Assembly (NCBI RefSeq): GCF_947331445.1
Contig: NZ_CAMZOG010000043.1
Span: 1-38,126 of the forward strand
Source: Parendozoicomonas sp. Alg238-R29
Lineage (GTDB): Bacteria > Pseudomonadota > Gammaproteobacteria > Pseudomonadales > Endozoicomonadaceae
Direction: 5' to 3'
DNA length: 38,126 nucleotides
The position numbers were made by a program, and so were the translations under genes. The notes under the pieces are model-generated. The model had not been told where the DNA came from. It worked only from the letters and a program-made list of their open reading frames with translations, and did not search any database. Positions 16,546 through 25,316 of this stretch are shown one piece after another; position 1 is the first letter of the stretch; each line of letters starts with the position of its first letter.

Positions 16546-17439
16546 TCACACCATCAATGTCCTGTCACTCTCGAAAAATCTCTTTTCGTGAGTGACAGGA
16601 TCAACAAATTCCAGTTTGTGTGCCAACAGCTGTAGTGGTTTCTCAAAATTATCTGGAGATTTTGGCTGAAGCTCAGGATAAAGACGATCATTCATCAACG
16701 GATAACCGAGATTACTCATATGAAGTCGAAGCTGATGAGTTTTTCCCGTTAAAGGGGAGAGTTCAAACAATGCTTTGTCGCTGCTAACTGTCAGGCATCG
16801 AATCACTGAATGAGCGTTTTTCTCACCGGCTTCAGTTGTCATTCTGAACCAGGGATCACCCTCCACTATACGGTTTTCTATATTCCACTCCTGACCGACA
16901 TAAGGCTTATTGTCTGCCAGGATTCGCCCTATAGCTTTGTAGGTTTTATGAATCAGTTTGTCGCCTGAAAACAGCTTGTGATAGCGATGACGAGTTTTTG
17001 GATTGACCGAAAACAAAACAATACCGGCTGTTTCCCGGTCAATACGATGCATAGGCGCAAGAGCCTCAATACCTGTGTACTTGCGCAGCCGGTTCAACAG
17101 GCATTCCTGCACATAAATACCCGCAGGTGTAACAGGAAGAAAGTGAGGCTTGCAGGCTACGAGTATCTCATCATTCTGAAAGATAATGGTCTCTTGAAAT
17201 GGAATCTCAGGCTCCTGCTCCACTTCCCGATAATAGAACACACGCTTGTATGGTGCGTAGGCGTCAGTTTCAGTTACCGGAGTTTTATCATCCCAGTGAA
17301 TCTTTCCCTCCGCGATACGTTGCCGCCAAATGCTCTCGTCTACTTTAGAGAACTGAGATATCAGAAACTCAAGAACGGTAGCGCAGTCCGTTCTTTCCGG
17401 TGGCATGGTGACTTTACAAGGGTGGAGAGATATTCCCAT
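16546..17439 (-). CDS. RluA-family pseudouridine synthase
   Basis: The enzyme isomerises uridine to pseudouridine in rRNA or tRNA. The 297-residue protein has an S4-like N-terminal part (about residues 20-75), the linker DEILVACKPHFLPVTP, and the catalytic motif HRIDRETAG (131-139) with Asp134 as the expected nucleophile, then the family's later motifs LTGKTHQLRLHM and GYPLMNDRLYP. Which RNA site it modifies cannot be told; it resembles the RluA/RluC/RluD group. It is divergent from the SMP-30-like gene, 74 bp away, and ends 26 bases from the transglutaminase gene (convergent). Confidence 0.93.
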   Translation of the reverse strand: MGISLHPCKVTMPPERTDCATVLEFLISQFSKVDESIWRQRIAEGKIHWDDKTPVTETDAYAPYKRVFYYREVEQEPEIPFQETIIFQNDEILVACKPHFLPVTPAGIYVQECLLNRLRKYTGIEALAPMHRIDRETAGIVLFSVNPKTRHRYHKLFSGDKLIHKTYKAIGRILADNKPYVGQEWNIENRIVEGDPWFRMTTEAGEKNAHSVIRCLTVSSDKALFELSPLTGKTHQLRLHMSNLGYPLMNDRLYPELQPKSPDNFEKPLQLLAHKLEFVDPVTHEKRFFESDRTLMV

Positions 17440-17513
17440 TCAAGCTCTCAGTACAATTTTCAGGTGAGGTGTGATTATACTGGGACAAAAATAAAAACCA
17501 TCAGGTACAAACC

Positions 17514-18638
17514 ATGAAGCTGTCCCCCTTAAGGCTCCCCCCCTTAAAGCTCCCCTTAAAGTTCTGCCGAATACTGCCAGCAGTGTGTGCAGCCATGCTG
17601 TTATCTTTACCCGTGAAATCTTTAGCGCTGAATTCTGTTCACTGGGCTCCCCCGAAAACTCCAGAGATGGTTGGCAAACTGTCACCAAATACAGTTCTAT
17701 CTGGTATCACAACCATCGACACAACAGATTGCGTGGGCCCGGAAGATGTAGACAAAGACAGTCAAGGACGTATTTATGGTGGGTGTGATGACGGAAGAAT
17801 TATCCGCTTTTTGAAAGATGGTACCAGAGAAGTTTTTGCCAATACCGGTGGCCGCCCACTAGGATTGCATTTTGACGCCCAAGATAATCTGATTGTTGCT
17901 GATTCCTGGAAAGGGTTGTTATCCATTAACCCAGGGGGGCAAATCAAAGTCCTGACAACAGAAGCTGAAGGCATTCCTTTTGCATTTACTGATGATCTGG
18001 ATATTGCTTCTAACGGTACTATTTATTTTTCCGATGCCAGCAGCAAATACAACCAACCCGATTATATCCTCGATCTGCTCGAAGGCCGTCCTTATGGGCG
18101 CCTTCTGTCTTACTCTCCTACAACCGGTGACACTAAAGTACTGCTGAAGGATCTCTACTTCGCCAACGGGATAGCACTGTCGCAAAACGAAGACTTTGTT
18201 CTGGTTAATGAAACCTATCGCTATCAAGTAACCCGTTACTGGTTGAAAGATGGTCCGAATGGCGAAAAAGCCGGAACCTCAGATATTTTCATCGATAATC
18301 TTCCTGGTTTGCCTGATGGCATTTCTTCCAGCCGCGATGGAACCTTCTGGGTAGCAATGGCAACACCGAGAAAGAAGGTCGTCGACTGGGGTCACAAGTA
18401 TCCATGGTTTAAAAACCTGGTTGCCAGCCTGCCTCGATTTATGTGGCCCGGACCCACTCACTATGGACTTGTGGTCGCGCTGAATGAACAGGGAAAGGTT
18501 ACAGGCAGCCTGCACGACCCAAGTGGAGATACGGTGTCCGTGATTACATCCGTGCAACAGGTTGGAGATGAACTGCTGTTAGGCACCCTGACCAATCGTT
18601 TTATTGGCCGGATGCCCGTACCAACATTTACAAATTAA
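17514..18638 (+). CDS. SMP-30/gluconolactonase/strictosidine-synthase-like beta-propeller protein, secreted
   Basis: The 374-residue protein begins with a signal sequence (hydrophobic [18 protein letters not shown]) and has the repeated blades of the SMP-30/Gluconolactonase family: [92 protein letters not shown]. This blade order is closest to strictosidine synthase/APMAP-like hydrolases, so a lactonase or arylesterase role in the periplasm is likely but the substrate is unknown. The N-terminus before the signal is a short Leu/Pro/Lys repeat encoded by CCCCTTAA-type units. No good ribosome site is visible. It overlaps the end of purT by 11 bases. Confidence 0.85.
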   Translation: MKLSPLRLPPLKLPLKFCRILPAVCAAMLLSLPVKSLALNSVHWAPPKTPEMVGKLSPNTVLSGITTIDTTDCVGPEDVDKDSQGRIYGGCDDGRIIRFLKDGTREVFANTGGRPLGLHFDAQDNLIVADSWKGLLSINPGGQIKVLTTEAEGIPFAFTDDLDIASNGTIYFSDASSKYNQPDYILDLLEGRPYGRLLSYSPTTGDTKVLLKDLYFANGIALSQNEDFVLVNETYRYQVTRYWLKDGPNGEKAGTSDIFIDNLPGLPDGISSSRDGTFWVAMATPRKKVVDWGHKYPWFKNLVASLPRFMWPGPTHYGLVVALNEQGKVTGSLHDPSGDTVSVITSVQQVGDELLLGTLTNRFIGRMPVPTFTN

Positions 18639-19803
18639 CGTCCACAGATGCAGCAACTGTCTTGGCCCGTGAAACAGCGTCTTCTGTTGTTTCACCGGTA
18701 GCCAAAGCTACCCCTAAACGACGTCGGCCATTGATAGCAGGTTTAGCAAACAGTCTCAAGCTTGTGCCCGAAGCAACAAGTGCTGCATCCAGTTCATCAA
18801 AACCTATATTTTCACTATTCCCTTCAGGAAGAATAACTGCGGAAGCAGTAGGCCCATACTGGCGAATACCGGCAACAGGCAATCCCAGAAAAGCACGCAC
18901 ATGCAGCGCGAACTCAGAAAGGTCCTGCGAGGCAAGAGTGACCATTCCCGTGTCGTGCGGCCGCGGGGAAACTTCTGAAAACCAGACCTTATCACCCCTT
19001 ACAAACAACTCTACGCCGTACAACCCAAATCCTTGCAGATTTTCCACAACAGTGCGGGCAACACGCTGTGCCTCTGCCAGAGCTGCATCCGTCATAATCT
19101 GGGGCTGCCAGGATTCCCGATAATCACCTTCTTCCTGCCGATGTCCGATGGGGGCACAGAAATGGATACCATCAATAGCATTAATAGTGAGTAAGGTGAT
19201 TTCATAATCAAAGTCGATAAAACCTTCAACTATCACCCGACCACGGCCAGTACGGCCACCTTCCTGAGCATACTGCCAGGAATTATCGATATCAGCTTCC
19301 GTGCGAACAACGCTCTGCCCCTTGCCGGAAGAACTCATAACAGGTTTTACAACACAGGGCATACCAACAGCGGCAACAGCTTCTTTATATTCCTGTTCGT
19401 TGTCGGCAAAACAATAAGGGGAGGTTGGCAATCCAAGCTCCTCGGACGCAAGGCGGCGAATACCTTCTCGGTCCATAGTCAGCTGAGCGGCTCGTGCAGT
19501 AGGAACAACATGAAAACCTTCGGATTCCAGTTCCACCAGTTCACTGGTCGCAAGGGCTTCAATTTCAGGAATGATGTAATCCGGCTTTTCCTGCTCAATC
19601 ACAGTTCTTAAGGCTGTTCCGTCGAGCATATCCACCACATGAGACCGGTGAGCAATATGCATAGCTGGCGCGTTGGCATAACGATCAACAGCAATCACCT
19701 CAACACCTAAGCGCTGCAGCTCGATAGCCACTTCTTTACCCAATTCTCCTGAACCCAGAAGCATGGCACGTGTGGCATTCTTGCTTAATGCAGTACCCAG
19801 CAT
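18628..19803 (-). CDS. purT: Formate-dependent phosphoribosylglycinamide formyltransferase
   Basis: PurT makes formylglycinamide ribonucleotide from GAR, formate and ATP, the folate-independent route for step three of purine synthesis. The product aligns from end to end with E. coli Pur[29 protein letters not shown], the ATP-grasp blocks [12 protein letters not shown] and [50 protein letters not shown] and [20 protein letters not shown]. The start at 19803 gives 391 residues and uses GGGGGGAGAG as ribosome-binding site; the upstream GTG would add only MGGRD. No PurR box is obvious upstream. Confidence 0.97.
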   Translation of the reverse strand: MLGTALSKNATRAMLLGSGELGKEVAIELQRLGVEVIAVDRYANAPAMHIAHRSHVVDMLDGTALRTVIEQEKPDYIIPEIEALATSELVELESEGFHVVPTARAAQLTMDREGIRRLASEELGLPTSPYCFADNEQEYKEAVAAVGMPCVVKPVMSSSGKGQSVVRTEADIDNSWQYAQEGGRTGRGRVIVEGFIDFDYEITLLTINAIDGIHFCAPIGHRQEEGDYRESWQPQIMTDAALAEAQRVARTVVENLQGFGLYGVELFVRGDKVWFSEVSPRPHDTGMVTLASQDLSEFALHVRAFLGLPVAGIRQYGPTASAVILPEGNSENIGFDELDAALVASGTSLRLFAKPAINGRRRLGVALATGETTEDAVSRAKTVAASVDVNL

Positions 19804-19950
19804 ATCTCTCCCCCCCACCTCATTAACAGTTTGTTGATCAGAACATGGTTATTTTGGATTGTTGGTTATGTTCTGAGAGCGGTTAAGCATATACACTTTT
19901 GTCCAAATCATCATAAACAGTAGCTGCAACAATAAAAACAGGAGTCAAAG

Positions 19951-20265
19951 GTGCTGATAACTAATATCGAAGTGGTACCTGGTAAAAGAATTGCTCAACA
20001 CCTTGGAATGGTGCAGGGCAACACAGTACGTGCCAAACATGCAGGAAAAGACATTCTCGCAGGTTTGAAAAATATCGTTGGTGGCGAACTTAAAGGCTAC
20101 ACCGAGTTGCTCACCGAAGCCCGGGAAGAAGCTACCGAACGTATGGTAAAACAAGCGGAATCTATCGGCGCCAATGCCGTTATCAATGTGCGGTTTTCAA
20201 CGTCATCCATTACTGCCGGAGCGGCTGAACTTTTTGCTTATGGAACAGCCGTGATTCTGGAGTAA
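19951..20265 (+). CDS. YbjQ/UPF0145 family protein (copy 1)
   Basis: The 104-residue protein is a complete YbjQ-family (heavy-metal-binding domain, UPF0145) unit: VPGKRIAQHLGMVQGNTV, GGELKGYTELLTEAREEA, GANAVINVRFSTSSI and a C-terminal AYGTAV. The family forms oligomeric rings, and its function is unknown. It starts at a GTG with AGGAG eight bases upstream. It is the first of three closely packed genes (ybjQ, ybjQ-like, M48 protease) that should be one operon. Confidence 0.92.
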   Translation: MLITNIEVVPGKRIAQHLGMVQGNTVRAKHAGKDILAGLKNIVGGELKGYTELLTEAREEATERMVKQAESIGANAVINVRFSTSSITAGAAELFAYGTAVILE

Positions 20266-20268
20266 GCC

Positions 20269-20718
20269 ATGTATGATCTGATTATTTTTCTTACCCTGCT
20301 AACTCTGGGGTATGTATTTGGACGCATTGCCGAAAAGCGACATTTTAAGTCTATCATCAAGAGGGAAGAGCAGCTCCGGGATATTCTCACATTCAGCGAA
20401 CGCCTGCCTGCACCAGGATTTTCTTCGGCACGCAGCGAACTGGTTAGCGGTAATGTGGTTATTTCTATCGATTACTTCAAGCGTATCGCAGCAGGATTAC
20501 GCAGCCTGATTGGTGGCCGTGTAACAGCCTATGAGACCTTAATTGAACGCGCTCGCCGGGAGGCGATTCTTCGCATGAAGGAAGATGCCCGACGAATGGG
20601 TGCCAGCCAGATTATCAACGTAAAGCTGGAAACCGCGTCTATCACCAAAGGTTCCAAAGACCAGACAGGGTGTGTTGAAGTTTATGCCTACGGCACAGCT
20701 CTGATTCAGGCGCCCTGA
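20269..20718 (+). CDS. Membrane-anchored YbjQ-family protein (copy 2)
   Basis: The 149-residue protein has one N-terminal membrane helix (residues 3-20), a basic linker, and a second YbjQ domain: SGNVVISIDYFKRIAAGLRS, GGRVTAYETLIERARREA, GASQIINVKLETASI and AYGTALIQ. It is a diverged paralogue of the previous gene and begins 3 bases after its stop, with GGAG as ribosome site. The pairing suggests a mixed ring in which this copy supplies the membrane anchor (inference). Confidence 0.9.
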   Translation: MYDLIIFLTLLTLGYVFGRIAEKRHFKSIIKREEQLRDILTFSERLPAPGFSSARSELVSGNVVISIDYFKRIAAGLRSLIGGRVTAYETLIERARREAILRMKEDARRMGASQIINVKLETASITKGSKDQTGCVEVYAYGTALIQAP

Positions 20719-20720
20719 GT

Positions 20721-21557
20721 ATGAGTTACAGTAACCCGAAAATCCCGGAGGGCATCAATGTTACCGATGAACACCCTCTGAAGGATTTTTTCTATATGTT
20801 GCTCGGCATAGGTCTAACGGTGATCGCCATTATTATGGTACTGGCGATCACTGCGGAATACCTTGTGCGGTTTATTCCCTTCAGCGTTGAGCAAAAACTT
20901 GCCAACCACTTTCAGGCAGAACTCTTCGAGGCTTCAACAGAAACCAGCAAGCATCAGCAGTACCTGCAAGAAATGACTGATCGATTATCTGTAGCCCAAC
21001 AACTGCCAAAAGACATGACAATCACTGTGCACTACATAGATGGTGATGAGGTCAATGCGTTCGCAACACTGGGTGGTCACGTTTTTATCTACAGAGGTTT
21101 GCTGGAAAAAATAAAGAGCGAGAATGCTTTATCAATGGTACTTGCCCATGAAATCGCCCATATCAAACATCGGGATCCTATTATTGCTATGGGAAGAGGA
21201 GTTACCGTAAGCCTTGCCATGCTCAGCCTGGTTGGTGCGGGAGACAGTACAGTTGCTCAACAGGTTGTCGGGCAAATCAGTTTACTGACAACTCTTGGCT
21301 TTAACCGGGATATGGAACAAGAAGCTGATAAAGAAGCTCTGTTTACTCTGAAAAATCATTACGGCCACACCAAAGCAGCAGAAGACATTTTCAGTATGTT
21401 TATTGCTGAACAGAATGGATTGGAAATACCTGAATTTTTAAGCACACATCCGCAGAGTGAAGACCGTATTACTGCTGTTAAGGGCTTCCAAAAACAGTAT
21501 CGCCATCAAATAAACGACAAGATAACGCCACTTCCTGAGTGGTTGGTTAAGCCCTGA
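20721..21557 (+). CDS. M48-family membrane metalloprotease
   Basis: The 278-residue protein has an N-terminal membrane helix (about 24-48) and a zinc-protease domain with HEIAH at residues 143-147 (VLAHEIAHIKHRD) and EQEAD at 200-204, the M48 (HtpX/Ste24-like) pattern. The substrate-side motif GGHVFIYRGLLEK is also typical. The orientation of the domain relative to the membrane is not certain. It begins 2 bases after the second YbjQ gene. Its 3' end overlaps decayed coding DNA on the other strand. Confidence 0.93.
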   Translation: MSYSNPKIPEGINVTDEHPLKDFFYMLLGIGLTVIAIIMVLAITAEYLVRFIPFSVEQKLANHFQAELFEASTETSKHQQYLQEMTDRLSVAQQLPKDMTITVHYIDGDEVNAFATLGGHVFIYRGLLEKIKSENALSMVLAHEIAHIKHRDPIIAMGRGVTVSLAMLSLVGAGDSTVAQQVVGQISLLTTLGFNRDMEQEADKEALFTLKNHYGHTKAAEDIFSMFIAEQNGLEIPEFLSTHPQSEDRITAVKGFQKQYRHQINDKITPLPEWLVKP

Positions 21558-22078
21558 GTTTCGGGGCTAATGCCAACTCATACTCCAAAAGGGTGTCCAG
21601 GACATCTACCCGGCGCCGGCATTCATCAATATCCCGTCCCCATACAACCTCCCGTTTTCTTTGAGCAAATAAGCAACACCTTGTCCACAGCGTCGCATAC
21701 GGGTTTCTATACGTCCGGCCAGCCTGAAGTTATCCATGTTGTTTTCAAAAATAGGGATCGACAATATTTGAGTGGATTCGACTGACGCTTTAAAAACGGT
21801 AGTTAATCCCCAGCCTTCCAGCAAAAGAATATCATCCTGCCAAATGCGCGAGATCAAAGAAGCTGATCGGTTATGCAATGCTGAGCTGTCAGACGAACTG
21901 AGCAGCTGGCACTCATGGCGGGTGACAATAAGACACGTGTCTCACTTTTAAGGCATTTCTTCCCCGCAAGAATACAAGGTGCACGTGAGTCCAAAGGCAT
22001 ATTATGGTGCTGTGCAAGCTCTGCTGAATTAATATAACAAGCTTCATCCCAGAATTATAAATAGCTACAGGAACGACC
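21558..22078. other. Gap with possible decayed coding DNA on the minus strand
   Basis: No intact gene is evident. On the minus strand one frame (21878-21606) encodes about 90 residues with ENNMDNFRLAGRIETRMRR, and a second frame takes over (WGRDIDECRRRVDVLDTLLE, ending near 21547 inside the M48 gene), as if one gene had been split by a frameshift. I do not recognise the protein. TATAAATA near 22054 may be the -10 region of the HopJ-family gene. Confidence 0.4.
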
Positions 22079-22420
22079 ATGCTCAACCAATTCCTGAACC
22101 GTCTTGCTAAAGAACCTCAATCCGTTGAATTCACTGACGCTATGTCAGTCATCGATCAGCATTATGATTTTACTCCTACTGATTTCAGTAACGGAGATAT
22201 CAAAAATGCACCCGGCCAAAACTCGGGGTCCTGCAAGATTTTTGCTTTCTCGCAAATGAACAACCTTTCTAAAGATCAGACTCTGGCCTGTTTTGGTCAC
22301 TATTACCGGGAGCATGTTTTAGAAAACCCGGAAGGCGATGATCACCAGAATATCCGGCAATTTATGCGGCATGGCTGGGCGGGTATCTTTATTGATGGTG
22401 AGCCATTAAAGGAAAAATAA
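22079..22420 (+). CDS. HopJ type III effector family protein
   Basis: The 113-residue protein matches the HopJ family: EFTDAMSVIDQHYDFTPTDF, NGDIKNAPGQNSGSCKIFAF, LACFGHYYREHVLENPEGDD and HQNIRQFMRHGWAGI. The name comes from a Pseudomonas syringae protein, but most homologues occur in marine bacteria without evident type III secretion and their role is unknown; there is no injectisome in this window. AGGA lies before the ATG. It is monocistronic. Confidence 0.9.
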   Translation: MLNQFLNRLAKEPQSVEFTDAMSVIDQHYDFTPTDFSNGDIKNAPGQNSGSCKIFAFSQMNNLSKDQTLACFGHYYREHVLENPEGDDHQNIRQFMRHGWAGIFIDGEPLKEK

Positions 22421-22570
22421 AATCCAGAATCCCAGGGGGCGTTCTCAATTAAGCATACGAATCAGCGGCGCTGAAAGCCGCTGACTGGGAGAAAAGGCAT
22501 TACCTGTACAGCGGCAAAGGTCAGGACAAACTCAGCACTCTGTCTTTAACAGGAACGACCAGCCCGCCTA
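22421..22570 (+). other. Hairpin and short open remnant between hopJ-like gene and yceH
   Basis: TCAGCGGC (22462-22469) pairs with GCCGCTGA (22477-22484) across a 7-base loop; there is no T-run. The same stretch has an open frame of about 41 codons ending at 22579 (with DWEKRHYLYSGKGQDKLS) that resembles nothing I know. It may be a remnant. Confidence 0.35.
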
Positions 22571-23194
22571 TTACTGATTAGCCTTGAGCTGATAACGCAG
22601 ACGCTCTACCTCAACTTTCAGCTCTTCCACTTCCTGCTCAAGCTCGCGTATACGCTCCCTGTCGCTTTGCGCTGCTTTAATGGCAGGAGGCACATCAACT
22701 TCACCAGAAAAAAGATGAGCAAACCGGGATTCTCTTCGGCCAGGTTCTCTGGGCAGCTGCACGACTAACTCTTTGGAAACCATCTCCTGCAACGCAGACT
22801 CAACATCGGAAACATCCCCGAATGTGGCCATGCGTCCGGAGCGGCTGCGGAACTCTCCCGGAGTTTGGGCGCCACGCAGTAGCATCAGGCAGACAATGGC
22901 TCTTTCCTGCTCAGATAGTTGAAGATGACTGAAGGCGGTATTGCAAAAACGATGTTTGTAACGGCAGGTTCTGGAGCCACTCTCTTCACTGACCAAACGC
23001 TGATCTATCAGGTTATTCAGCGCCTGAGTCACTTCTGCACTGGTAAGAGATAATACAGGATCACGGCTGCTTTTCTGATTGCAGGCATTCACCAGCGCAT
23101 TCAGGGTCAGAGGATACTGATCAGGGGTGGTGCTTTCTTTCTCCAGTAAACAACCAACAACGCGAGCTTCGTTCAGTGTCAGGTGAACATCCAT
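22571..23194 (-). CDS. yceH: YceH family (DUF480) protein
   Basis: The 207-residue protein shows the YceH/DUF480 pattern: [53 protein letters not shown], and a C-terminal coiled coil ([18 protein letters not shown]). The fold is a double winged helix; the function is unknown, though the E. coli gene lies beside flagellar and mviM genes. The start at 23194 has GGGAG eight bases upstream and begins where homologues begin; the longer frame to 23263 is less likely. It lies downstream of flgN. Confidence 0.93.
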   Translation of the reverse strand: MDVHLTLNEARVVGCLLEKESTTPDQYPLTLNALVNACNQKSSRDPVLSLTSAEVTQALNNLIDQRLVSEESGSRTCRYKHRFCNTAFSHLQLSEQERAIVCLMLLRGAQTPGEFRSRSGRMATFGDVSDVESALQEMVSKELVVQLPREPGRRESRFAHLFSGEVDVPPAIKAAQSDRERIRELEQEVEELKVEVERLRYQLKANQ

Positions 23195-23272
23195 CCGTTT
23201 TGCTCCCTTGAAAAACACAGTCAGAATGAAAGTCTTTATACGCCAATATCGCGGCGTATTCACTGAAAGTTT

Positions 23273-23733
23273 TCAGGCATATCCAAGAGAAACAGATTCA
23301 CCGTAACGTCCATCGGAACCATCTTCCCAATAGCCTGCATGACTCTGCCCGCGGCCAAGTCTATCAAGCATGGTTGTGATAATTTCCTGCTGCATATTTA
23401 ACAACTGGCCAGAAAGGTTGTTAGCTGTCTGGCATTCCCGGCCAAGGCGAGAAAACTCCAGCCACAAATCCAGCTTTTCTGTAGACGCATGAGTCGTTAA
23501 AAACGTCTGCATGCCCTGCGGGGAACTCTGAAACCCAAGAGCCGCTAAAGGGTCTCTCTTTCTGCAACACTGTATTGCAATGCAGACGACGGTTCTGATG
23601 TTTCATCGTTCAAAAGCGGAAGTGTATCCATATTCCGCTTTCGCAGGCACTCAGCCTGTTTCTGAAGCAGTGTTTTCATACACTGCATTTTTTCTATATC
23701 GGAAGAAGGAGCGGTAAAGATACGTGCAGGCAT
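23273..23733 (-). pseudogene. flgN: Flagellar export chaperone FlgN, split by a one-base frameshift
   Basis: FlgN is the cytoplasmic chaperone of the hook-filament junction proteins. The first frame (23733 to 23545) ends SVAERETL-stop; the second (to 23273) runs AALGFQSSPQGMQTF and continues with the FlgN C-terminal pattern (ECQTANNLSGQLLNMQQE, then a GY-rich tail). Adding one T to the TTT run near 23550 gives ETLLAALGF and one 150-odd residue protein. The lesion is thus either a real deletion or a homopolymer sequencing error. It starts 11 bases after flgM, as in Pseudomonas. Confidence 0.8.
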
Positions 23734-23744
23734 TGAAGGTTTGT

Positions 23745-24041
23745 CTACTTCGGTTCCAGTGATGCCTCAAAGTCGAGCATCTTCTGTGCCAGCTTCTCAT
23801 AATCGATTTTCAATTCACCGCGCACAATCGCTTGACGAACTTCTTCAACCTTGTCCATATCCACATCCGGCGCAGACTTTGCCAGAGCTTCAGCTTCCTG
23901 CAGAAGAGCGGCGTCGGCACTGATAGAAACAGAATCCTGACTGGCCTCTTCTGTTTTTATACTATTTTTCCGGTTATCCGCACGTCGTGACTTTTCCACA
24001 GAAAAATCTGCGACCGAGGCGGAAATACGAGTTGTAGTCAT
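23745..24041 (-). CDS. flgM: Negative regulator of flagellin synthesis (anti-sigma-28 factor)
   Basis: FlgM binds FliA (sigma-28) until the hook is complete and is then exported. The 98-residue protein has a loose Ser/Thr/Lys-rich N-terminus and the conserved C-terminal half: DSVSISADAALLQ, DVDMDKVEEVRQAIVRGE and LKIDYEKLAQKMLDFE. It lies between flgA and flgN in the usual gammaproteobacterial order. It is intact although several flagellar genes in this window are broken. Confidence 0.93.
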   Translation of the reverse strand: MTTTRISASVADFSVEKSRRADNRKNSIKTEEASQDSVSISADAALLQEAEALAKSAPDVDMDKVEEVRQAIVRGELKIDYEKLAQKMLDFEASLEPK

Positions 24042-24111
24042 GCTGAAATTCCGGACTCTCTGTTGACTTCAGGAGTCGTCATAAAACACTGAAAATTAAA
24101 CTCAGATCCTG

Positions 24112-24858
24112 TTACAGCCCAACAGTCACTACACTGTTTTGTTGAACCTGACCATAAAGTACCTTGCCGCTGGAATTATTGCGAACTCTCACACTATCTC
24201 CAATCGCGCCATCATCCATAACTGTGCCGGAAGCAGTAACGGACAAACCGCCAGTGCCGGAACGAATCTGCACTCTGTTACCTTTACGCACTGCAAAAGT
24301 TCGTTCAAAAAGAGTGTCATTCAAAACATCACCAGGTCTAACTCTCCGACGAAGGTTTTTTCCTTCGAGGTACCTAATATCTGTTATGTAGCCGCGCCGG
24401 AGTTTTGCCAGGTTTCGCATTTCCAGAGCCACATTCGAAGAAGCAATAACAGTTCCCGGTGCAGCTGTATTTTTTACCACCAGCACTGGAGCCTGTATCA
24501 AGATTTCACCATTCACATACAGAGACCAAGGGCGAAAGCCTTCACAGGACACCTTAACCCTTTGGCGCCCAGCATTAGAGACCCGACTGCCATCAACCGA
24601 AAGGGGGACGGTACAGGGAGCCAGCTTGCTGACACTGGCAGGCAAAGACACATCGACTTCCCATTGGCTATTGGGGATGCTGGCAGACAGACTTTTTGCC
24701 TGAACTTTTAACAGGTTAATAGTTACCCGTTCGATGTCCGATGCCGGGTTGGGTATTCCATTACCTTCAGCAAGAGCCAACATCGAAACAGTCAACATCA
24801 CAATAAAGACTGAACACTTTCTGGTTACGGATTTCAATGAAACCTCGCTGAATAACAT
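24112..24858 (-). CDS. flgA: Flagellar basal-body P-ring assembly protein
   Basis: FlgA is the periplasmic chaperone for the P-ring. The protein has an N-terminal signal sequence (basic KSVTRKC followed by a hydrophobic stretch to LALAEG) and a SAF domain: VLVVKNTAAPGTVIASSNV, LRRRVRPGDVLNDTLFE, NRVQIRSGTGGLSVTASG and GDSVRVRNNSSGKVLYGQV. The start is uncertain: TTG 24873, ATG 24858 (chosen) or TTG 24837; the last has AGCGAGG at a good distance and begins directly with the signal peptide. The frame is open and the domain complete. Confidence 0.93.
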   Translation of the reverse strand: MLFSEVSLKSVTRKCSVFIVMLTVSMLALAEGNGIPNPASDIERVTINLLKVQAKSLSASIPNSQWEVDVSLPASVSKLAPCTVPLSVDGSRVSNAGRQRVKVSCEGFRPWSLYVNGEILIQAPVLVVKNTAAPGTVIASSNVALEMRNLAKLRRGYITDIRYLEGKNLRRRVRPGDVLNDTLFERTFAVRKGNRVQIRSGTGGLSVTASGTVMDDGAIGDSVRVRNNSSGKVLYGQVQQNSVVTVGL

Positions 24859-24986
24859 CAAATTTTCCGACAAACCTGTTCCGCTGGAACCTGTCAGCGG
24901 ACATTTAATTCCGCGAGGTTAGAAAACAGTTTCCTCACGGGGAAAAGTGTAACAACGTTCTTCCCCTCCAAGTACGGATACAAATC

Positions 24987-25001
24987 GCATATCCATGCCC
25001 A
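24987..25001 (-). promoter_or_regulatory. Possible sigma-54 promoter for flgA
   Basis: On the minus strand TGGGCATGGATATGC has GG and GC separated by ten bases, the sigma-54 spacing; the -12 half is a poor match. It lies about 130 bases before the flgA start, and flgA is a sigma-54/FleQ-type target in several gammaproteobacteria. Weak on sequence alone. Confidence 0.25.
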
Positions 25002-25020
25002 ATAACCAATAAACGACATA

Positions 25021-25036
25021 TGGTGCATAGATTGCT
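25021..25036 (+). promoter_or_regulatory. Sigma-54-like promoter upstream of the 25089/25250 gene
   Basis: TGGTGCATAGATTGCT matches the sigma-54 pattern (TGG at -24, TTGCT at -12, ten bases between GG and GC). It lies 53 bases before the ATG at 25089 and points towards the large unrecognised protein, which would link that gene to an activator-controlled regulon. Confidence 0.4.
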
Positions 25037-25088
25037 CGATATAGATTGCCCATAGGTAGGTGTTCCTAAACCTGCCGATGGAAAATGC

Positions 25089-25316
25089 ATGGCAATCAGT
25101 TTCGACAACCACCTGGGTCTTCACCAGCAAGCGAGAGAAACCCTGTCTCTGGGGAATGGCAGTTTAGACACTCCATCAACAAATCAGGCAAACGCACAAC
25201 TGGTCGAGTGGGCACAAACCCAAAGTGATCTGCTGTTCTATCGGTCAGGATGGCACTGTTTTCGTACCTATTGCCGGTTAAGAGCCTTGGCCAGATCACT
25301 CTCTCCAACTTTGTAA
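25089..25316 (+). other. Possible 5' piece of the following gene, out of frame
   Basis: An open frame of 75 codons starts MAISFDNHLGLHQQARETL, includes STNQANAQLVEWAQTQSDL and ends at 25316 in a different frame from the gene at 25250. It looks like the start of a soluble protein and not like a shadow, but I recognise nothing in it. A frameshift near 25240-25300 would join it to the following gene; alternatively it is a separate small gene or chance. Confidence 0.35.

Noticed and set aside
22079-22420. HopJ-family gene as evidence for a type III secretion system
   Set aside because: The family is common in marine bacteria without injectisomes, and no secretion genes are present except flagellar remnants.
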